A stretch of 64,000 nucleotides of DNA. It comes from Durusdinium trenchii. Its lineage: Eukaryota > Sar > Dinophyceae > Suessiales > Symbiodiniaceae. Of this stretch, positions 58,556 to 64,000 are shown piece by piece. Positions within the stretch are counted from its first letter, which is position 1. Each line of letters starts with the position of its first letter. Both the position numbers and the translations under genes were made by a program. The stretch is taken from the NCBI GenBank assembly GCA_963970005.1, contig CAXAMN010001381.1, positions 61,363 through 125,362 of the forward strand. The letters are read 5' to 3'. The notes beneath the pieces are model-generated. The model was not told where the DNA came from. It saw only the letters and a program-made list of their open reading frames with translations, and did no database searches.

Positions 58556-58786
58556 TTATTGTACCTCCAAAAAGGCTTGGCTGCCAAAATACATGTGCTC
58601 CTTGAAAGTCAATCCTAGTATATATGATACTGTGATTTCACCACTACCAAACTCCCTTCCATTGGATGATCTCAACCATTGCCCCTGGGGTATCAGGGGG
58701 TTGCACTCCAAAGACCATCCCTTCTTCAGTACGCCTTCACTGGTCACAAGAAGGTCGGACGGGTTTGTGTTGGCGCTCCTGGCCAT
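58556..58786 (-). CDS. Candidate exon, minus strand
   Basis: 76 codons: ARSANTNPSDLLVTSEGVLK, KGWSLECNPLIPQGQWLRSS, GREFGSGEITVSYILGLTFK. Plus frames 58593-58844 and 58666-58875 overlap. The peptide looks globular. It would face the plus exon at 58808. Confidence 0.3.
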   Translation of the reverse strand: MARSANTNPSDLLVTSEGVLKKGWSLECNPLIPQGQWLRSSNGREFGSGEITVSYILGLTFKEHMYFGSQAFLEVQ

Positions 58787-58807
58787 GCCTGTGGTGGCCT
58801 ACTGTAG

Positions 58808-58930
58808 GAGCCGGGGAAGACGCGAAAGATCGCCAAGATCTTGAAGTTACCCAAGGTGCGGCACCTGAGGAATAGGACGATGTTCAGATCGGAGCTGGCT
58901 CTCCTGAGTAGGGAGCTGCCCAATGGATGA
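58808..58930 (+). CDS. Candidate terminal exon, basic helix
   Basis: An in-frame TAG forms the acceptor (CCTACTGTAG), then 40 codons to TGA 58930: EPGKTRKIAKILKLPKVRHL, RNRTMFRSELALLSRELPNG. The Lys/Arg-every-third-residue pattern with Leu and Ile makes a strongly amphipathic or channel-S4-like helix. The family is not identified. Confidence 0.42.
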   Translation, partial: EPGKTRKIAKILKLPKVRHLRNRTMFRSELALLSRELPNG

Positions 58931-59414
58931 TAATCGAACACCTCTTTTTGGGGGGCTATCAATTGACACCCTTCTATAGGGGGTAATACCTCGATGTACC
59001 TTGGAAATTGAGTACAGTCGTACCTGTTTTTGCTTTGGTCAGGTCCCATTGTCTAAGGTACGAACGAAGTCGGGTCTAGGTTATAAGTTGTTATGTTCCA
59101 AGTTACTTTCTATCATCGGTCATCACTGTACGGCTGTTTCCGAGGTGTGTTGGAAGAAACATCGGGGAGGGCGAAACTGTAATAATTACAAGCATCCACC
59201 AATGGTCGCCTGTGGTCACCGGAACATAGTGCAGCATCCATCCATCGAGCACACAGTTTTTTTTCCCCAATTGTCTCAAAAGATGCTTCTGAAAGGTACG
59301 TCTCATGCATGTTCATGATGTCCAATTGAGTTCAAAGTTTGTCTTATTGTTTTTAAATAATATGTTCCAAAGCTTCGTGCATCTGATTGGCATCTTCTTT
59401 GCTGTGCCTCTCGT

Positions 59415-59891
59415 TTGTCGCATGGCGGCCATGTTGGACAAACCTGCCAGGTCTTCCGTGTGACCCGACTCTTTCGAGCCACTTGGAGCAGCGTTCGGAG
59501 CCTGGGAGATCTTGCAGAGCAATGCCTGGGAGTCTGTTCTGTCCAAGAAGGGCATTCAGAGAGTGTTTTTTGTTATTCAGAGAGTGTTTTTTGTTACACC
59601 TTCCTTCCTTCTGCCTTCCTTCCTTCCTTCCTTCCTTCCTTCCTTATGTTATCTCTGTTGTTTGTTTTATTTGTGTCTTTCTTTAATTATTTAAGTTGTT
59701 CTTTCTCTCTATCTTCTTGCTGCCTAATTCACACTTGCGACAAAACTTACTCCTGGCACGGTGGTTTTGGGAAACAGACGATAAAACTTGCACAACAAGC
59801 ACACCGACCTGGCACAAAGATCAAAACAGATGAGCCTGGAAATTTGACTCTGGTAGAATCGTACAGTCAACCAGTTGATGTGAACCTCTAG
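59415..59891 (+). CDS. 158-codon ORF crossing (TTCC)n
   Basis: The first 45 codons (GQTCQVFRVTRLFRATWSSV) look protein-like; then come a CAGAGAGTGTTTTTTGTTA duplication and a TTCC run. A second frame over the first part is also open (AAFGAWEILQSNAWESVLSK). Confidence 0.25.
   Translation: MSHGGHVGQTCQVFRVTRLFRATWSSVRSLGDLAEQCLGVCSVQEGHSESVFCYSESVFCYTFLPSAFLPSFLPSFLMLSLLFVLFVSFFNYLSCSFSLSSCCLIHTCDKTYSWHGGFGKQTIKLAQQAHRPGTKIKTDEPGNLTLVESYSQPVDVNL
59596..59646. repeat. (TTCC)n microsatellite
   Basis: TTCC tetranucleotide run with a single CTG interruption, preceded by two copies of a 21-base unit (TTCAGAGAGTGTTTTTTGTT). Confidence 0.92.
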
Positions 59892-60357
59892 GGGAAAGAT
59901 CTGCAGAGACTTGGAGACAAAGAGTTCTTTGATGTGGCTTTGATGGCCCCTTCGAGGCGCGCTAAGATCTGACAAGATATAGAATCATCAGACCATGAAC
60001 ATTCATCAGACCATGACTGATATGGATCGAGGATGGTAGGACGTTGGATAATTTTTTTGGGGGGATCCTTGAGCTTGAACAGCTGTTCAGATTGTTGATT
60101 GGTTTGTCCTTGCCAACCTTGTGATTGGTTCAAAGATCAACCACTTCACGGTCCAACAAAACAGGTTTCGTCTAATGAACTTGGACCTTCAAAGTAACTT
60201 TCGGAGGCCCACAAGCACCTAGGGTTGCCCTTGGACAAGGCTAGACAGATAGACTCCTTTGCGACTTTGGGGCTTTTTCTGGCTCTTAAAGTTAGGTGTG
60301 GCACACAATCTGAACGATGTTCCGAAGAATGCGACTGTGGGTATTCTCGCGATATCT

Positions 60358-60432
60358 CCCAGACACTCCATGGGACATGGCATATGCTCCATACATTGAC
60401 CCCTGAAATCAACCACCTCAACTGATGACGTC
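60358..60432. mobile_element. Family A element, 3'-truncated copy
   Basis: CCCAGACACTCCATGGGACA then CATTGACCCCTGAAATCAAC and CACCTCAACTGATGACG match copy 3 base for base over most of the left two thirds. The right terminus is missing. Confidence 0.6.
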
Positions 60433-60807
60433 AATCTGCGTCCGAACGGACGGACGGACCGGTGTTTGGGTATCGACCGACCGATTCTCGGACCTTGGGG
60501 TGTCGGGATGTGGGCTTCACCGAGATCTGCAGTCAGGACCTAGTCGGCTAGTCGGCTAGTGTCAAGACATACCTTAAGGAAGTTGCGATGTTGAGTGAAG
60601 TTCGCTTGGGATTCACAGACCTGGCTTGGAGGGTCCAACGGCTTTCGCGAGGACAGCTGGTGGATGCAGAAGGCGTAACTTACGGTTGGTTGATTACTAT
60701 AGAGGGGACACCACCGGTTGTGTACAACCAAGAGGTATATATGGTACCAAACTGACCCTCTATTCCCATGAGGGCATCATTGAAATCAATCTCCAACTAT
60801 TTGAGAC

Positions 60808-61257
60808 ATGTCACCACTCCACAGCACTCCTGAGACTATCGTTGATACCGTGCTAGCTCACAAGAGCTTTGTCACGCTTCTCTTCGCTTCTATCTTCCCG
60901 GCAGCGGGGTGCTCGGGGTGCTCCCCAGCCCAGGATTCGGATCGAATCGAAGTGCTCCTCAAAACTCTAAAAGCGGAGGATCTTCCTCCACTGGGGACGA
61001 CCTGGTCTTCTTGCCATGCTGCCTACCAAGGCTGCCGGGGAGGAAGCCCACTTCTTTGGCACTGCGGCAAACATTGGCTCCTTGGACCTCCTTGGACCTG
61101 GTGCGAACCAAACCCTGCCAATTCGGACAGGGTAGAAACGACCCATTCCGACCGCCAGGTGGGTCGTGCCCCGGTCAGCAGGTGCGACCGCCATGACGCT
61201 GTGCTCGATCCACCGGTCGTGACGTATAGAGGTCGCGCGACCGGTGGAGACCGATAG
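60808..61257 (+). CDS. GC-rich segment open in all three plus frames
   Basis: Frame 1 (149 codons) reads AQDSDRIEVLLKTLKAEDLP; frame 2 (60909-61196) GSNRSAPQNSKSGGSSSTGD; frame 3 from about 60973 HFFGTAANIGSLDLLGPGAN. TCTATCTTCCCGGCAG at 60903 is a good acceptor. One exon is likely; its frame is not decided. Confidence 0.3.
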   Translation: MSPLHSTPETIVDTVLAHKSFVTLLFASIFPAAGCSGCSPAQDSDRIEVLLKTLKAEDLPPLGTTWSSCHAAYQGCRGGSPLLWHCGKHWLLGPPWTWCEPNPANSDRVETTHSDRQVGRAPVSRCDRHDAVLDPPVVTYRGRATGGDR

Positions 61258-61869
61258 AAGCGACCCCAAAAGAAGACATCTCAGCAGCCCGGCCCTTTCC
61301 AAAAGGGCGGTGAACAGTTTGGGTGACTGCGAAGTTCAGGGGATCCATCACTAGAGTTGGTGACCAGGGGTTCCAGTTCTGCTCAAAACATAGCGATTTA
61401 TCAGCCAAGGGCTCCTGGTGCCGATCCACTGGGAAGGCTTTGTATCTTCAGAGCTTAGTAGATGAATCGCCTAGACCTTCCATCGGATAAAGGAAAAAAT
61501 GGCAGAACACTGGAATAATATGGAATAATACACCTCTGGGTGCTGGACCTGGGGTGGTAGGCATCTGGATCCAGTCCCGTTTGGGCAGATGCTTCCGCAT
61601 GGTACCTGTGGCTTCGCCCCGGCAACGGCGGTCAGATGGGTGGCCGGGTGGTTTTGGGAACCCAATAAAGGATCCCAATGAGACACCTTTTTAATGTACT
61701 GTTGTCAGATCTGTTTCATGTGAACGAAAGAGATGATGGATCCCACCTGACTCACTGAGACGAGAGACAACGTGATGTCGTTGAAACCACCAGTAACGAC
61801 CGGAGTTCTCACATGTTTTCACATCTTAGCTGCTGAAAAAGAACATCCCAGGACCCTCCGACCATCTGG

Positions 61870-62173
61870 GTGTCCTGGCTGGACGGAAGACCCCACCTGA
61901 TGGTCGGATGGTCCAGTATCTTATGGCGGTGCGGATCGATGTTTCGAGTAGATGGACATGTCTTTTTGGAGTTGTTTTGCACCACCAAACTGGGGGTCAC
62001 GAACGTGCCATTCGGAAATCATCTGAAAAGCATCCTGAAACACCAGACAAGGCCGATTCGGCCCGATTCGGCTGGCGGTTCGGATTGTGCCATCGAACTG
62101 AGGTGGGATTCTCTTGATGGGCCATTACCTCTCGTGCTTTTGGGCTTCTTGCAACACGAAGACGAGATGGCGG
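61870..62173 (+). CDS. Candidate exon ending at GTAAGC donor
   Basis: Open through to GGCGG before GTAAGC. The best stretch is FGNHLKSILKHQTRPIRPDS, GGSDCAIELRWDSLDGPLPL, VLLGFLQHEDEMAG. The donor is near-consensus. An overlapping frame (61908-62117) is also open (RKSSEKHPETPDKADSARFG). Confidence 0.42.
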
Positions 62174-62685
62174 GTAAGCCACAAGTCCGTCTGTGGAATT
62201 CCGGTGCTTGTTCATGAGGTCCGTGAAGAATCCCACTTGGACTGCCCTTAGTTGGTGGGAAACAGTGAATTTGGAGGATTCCCACCAAATCGAATCAAGA
62301 AAACAAGCTGAAGCTCAAAGAGGACAAATGACCTGGGGGCATGTGTTCATCATGTCTTTCTCATGGGCTGACATGGATACACATTACATATAGAATTAGA
62401 ACGTGCCGGGCCATTTTGACTTCTTTTGAGCCATGCTAAGCAATTTCTTTGAGGAAGTTGGTTCCCATGCTGTTGCGCACGCGCGTGTGTGTGTGTGCAC
62501 AACGTGTTTTATACTCGAAACCATGCGTATACGAAAGCTTATTCCAACAGAGGCCAGCGCAAGGGTGTAGTTTTTGGAATAGATATTTTGGACACCCCCC
62601 ATGATGTAGTGGGTCGTCTACAATCTTATGAAACCTCGCTGTGCCGCGACACCGCGGCAACGCAGAGAACCGTCCAGCAACGCAG

Positions 62686-62837
62686 AAACTCGGCGCATCC
62701 TTTCTCCGCCTGCCTTTGGCCGACGCGACGAGGTCATGCTACTCATCGATTGCACTCCTGAGTTGGACACGGATCAACTCTGCCCTGACATGCTGACGGC
62801 CACTTCGAGTGAACGAAGGAAGATCGGGTGGGGGAAG
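62686..62837 (+). CDS. Candidate internal exon
   Basis: Follows CCAGCAACGCAG; ends at GGGGAAG before GTTGAT. The frame reads TRRILSPPAFGRRDEVMLLI, DCTPELDTDQLCPDMLTATS, SERRKIGWGK. Acidic middle, basic ends, regular codons. The surrounding frame 62628-62900 has no stop, so the edges are inferred. Confidence 0.43.
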
Positions 62838-62868
62838 GTTGATGTGCTAGGGAACATGGGAACTCTGA

Positions 62869-63216
62869 ATGGGAAGAAACTACACCGATGGTCCGTTTGA
62901 GACCAAGCGGAATGGAAAGCCACAGCAAGTTGAGGTAAAACATCATGTTCCAGCCACTTCCCCTTCCGAGCCACCCGGTTTGGTTCGCCTTCGCAACCCA
63001 CCCTCGCCCCTTGTCCTCATGTCCGAGGCATATCTCCAAGGCTTGTCGATTGGCATGTCCAGCCTGGGAGGGAGCGACAGTTGGATGCGCTTCACCTTGG
63101 ATCCAACTCTCTCGGATGAGGTGGGAGGAGGGTGGTTTAAACCGGACCAAACCGAGAGGTGTAGGATGCTGTGTGCCCTTCGTCTCTTCCACACAGTTAA
63201 ATTGGATTGCAGGTAG
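62869..63216 (+). CDS. Candidate exon, 115-codon ORF
   Basis: VEVKHHVPATSPSEPPGLVR, LRNPPSPLVLMSEAYLQGLS, IGMSSLGGSDSWMRFTLDPT. Possible donors are GATGAG/GTGGGA at 63120 (phase 0) and TGCAG/GTAGTT at 63213. The first would pair with the acceptor at 63239 over a 120-base intron. Minus frames overlap. Confidence 0.43.
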   Translation: MGRNYTDGPFETKRNGKPQQVEVKHHVPATSPSEPPGLVRLRNPPSPLVLMSEAYLQGLSIGMSSLGGSDSWMRFTLDPTLSDEVGGGWFKPDQTERCRMLCALRLFHTVKLDCR

Positions 63217-63239
63217 TTTTTGTGTTGTTTTTGTTTCAG

Positions 63240-63332
63240 ATCCCTGGTGTGTTTTGTATAATGTTTTGGCCTACCCAAGAAGAGATAGAAGACTGGTTAA
63301 GCTACTTGACGTTCCAGGGAAACTGATTCGGG
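63240..63332 (+). CDS. Candidate exon with strong acceptor and donor
   Basis: Bounded by GTTGTTTTTGTTTCAG and GATTCGGG/GTAAGT. One frame reads PWCVLYNVLAYPRRDRRLVK then LLDVPGKLIRG through to the donor; another, in phase with a 63120 donor, reads IPGVFCIMFWPTQEEIEDWL then SYLTFQGN and stops before the donor. The first keeps the donor in use and is part of the 204-codon frame 62945-63559. Confidence 0.42.
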
Positions 63333-63409
63333 GTAAGTTTTGTGGTAGATGTCCTGCAGATTCGAGACAGAATACTGTGTTGTTTTCATGTACTCTAGTA
63401 GGGGTTTTC

Positions 63410-63440
63410 TCGGCCGTCTCTAGTAGGTTGGAGGCCATCT
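63410..63440 (+). repeat. Solo GGAGGCC unit
   Basis: TCTAGTAGGTTGGAGGCCAT, one unit of the dispersed family. Confidence 0.7.
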
Positions 63441-63469
63441 CTTGTCACTTCATGTCTATGTCCCAAGTT

Positions 63470-63559
63470 CATGTGGAAAGACCGAAACCTGGTGGACCTG
63501 CGCTCCGAAACCGGTTGTATTGGACCGAATGGCTTGACCGATGTTCGTCGCGGACCTGA
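63470..63559 (+). CDS. Candidate terminal segment
   Basis: The same frame as the 63240 exon ends HVERPKPGGPALRNRLYWTE then WLDRCSSRT before TGA 63559. It follows a solo GGAGGCC unit, so an intron may separate it from the previous exon. Confidence 0.3.
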   Translation, partial: HVERPKPGGPALRNRLYWTEWLDRCSSRT

Positions 63560-63981
63560 ACCATTCCCCCAAGCGAAGCGGTTTGCCTCACGCTCTGTTC
63601 AGTTAGCCGGGTCCGATTGGTTCTGTGACGGGGTGGCCTGACTTCGGAGGGCAGGTGAGCGTTTGGCTATTTGCTTAGACAGAAAAACAATCCATGAGGG
63701 CTGGAAGAATTACCGACCTACATGAAAATGAAGCTACCTGGACCCTGAAGAGTTTACTAATTTTTGAACTGTTGGGTTTATGAACGCAAAAAGACGCAAA
63801 AAGCCGCAAATCCTGAAAAGCGGGCTGAATGTTCCAGTTGGTCCAAACGTGAAGAAATCACTGAGTGGAGGACAAGATCATATATCACGAAAGCTAGCGA
63901 AGCTAGCTGGAGTTACTCTTGCGATAGCAAGGTTTCTTTCGACCGGGTGCAAATCCTAACCCCTGATTTTTCAGGTCGAAG

Positions 63982-64000
63982 ACCCCCCCCCACCCCCCCC
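63982..64000. repeat. C-run at window end
   Basis: A run of C interrupted once by A closes the window; a sequencing gap or assembly edge is possible but cannot be told from here. Confidence 0.8.

Noticed and set aside
1-64000. Bacterial or organellar origin
   Set aside because: No long gene-dense ORFs, rRNA, tRNA, ribosome-binding sites or plastid/mitochondrial genes; repeats and splice-like sites point to a nuclear eukaryotic genome.

Overview
This window looks like nuclear DNA of a dinoflagellate, most likely a symbiotic alga of the family Symbiodiniaceae. Nothing bacterial is present: there are no long ORFs, operons, Shine-Dalgarno sites, rRNA or tRNA genes. The case for a dinoflagellate is the combination of short open segments bounded by plausible splice sites, dense simple repeats and minisatellites, and a dispersed repeat built on GGTTGGAGGCCATCGCTA plus AACAAGAAGCTACTAG. 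Read on the other strand, that repeat gives peptides such as GLQPTSDGLQPTS, which from memory are common in Symbiodiniaceae gene models. The assignment is inference; no species can be named. No spliced-leader sequence was found.

Most genes can only be seen as candidate exons. A 60-100 codon open frame is common by chance in 64 kb, and several loci here are open in two or three frames, so CDS confidences are kept low. They are higher where an acceptor (pyrimidine tract plus AG) and a donor (GT) bracket an open frame, or where phases match across an intron. The better supported segments are a two-exon plus-strand gene at 4.3-4.9 kb, plus-strand exons at 10.5, 12.2, 17.5, 26.6, 33.5, 42.4 and 58.8 kb, a minus-strand cluster at 17.5-18.7 kb, and a plus-strand gene at 62.0-63.6 kb. 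Apart from the ankyrin-like exon at 26.6 kb and a few Cys-rich segments, no protein family is recognised.

Layout: 0-5 kb, plus-strand candidate exons, two copies of a small inverted-repeat element and the first GGAGGCC array. 5.3-6.0 kb, CTCC tract, 45-bp-like minisatellite and a 24-bp array. 6-17 kb, sparse exons with element copies. 17.5-18.7 kb, facing plus and minus genes. 19-38 kb, scattered exons, a 60-bp array at 24.8 kb, a perfect fold-back element at 24.6 kb and a triplet-repeat tract at 31.1 kb. 38.3-40.9 kb, a repeat block: GAGT array, 36-bp array, and two and a half copies of a roughly 400-bp module with a hairpin. 42-48 kb, short exons and two fold-back elements. 49.7-50.4 kb, a second repeat locus sharing its flanks with the one at 5.3-6.0 kb. 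51-64 kb, exons alternating with minisatellites, ending in a C-run.

The clearest new observations are structural: the cassette-like pair of loci at 5.3 and 49.7 kb with the same borders and different tandem cores, three families of small inverted-repeat elements, and the repeated hairpin module near 40 kb. Most of the better exons read on the plus strand, with minus-strand islands near 18 and 52.6 kb, which fits the one-directional gene blocks known from dinoflagellates.
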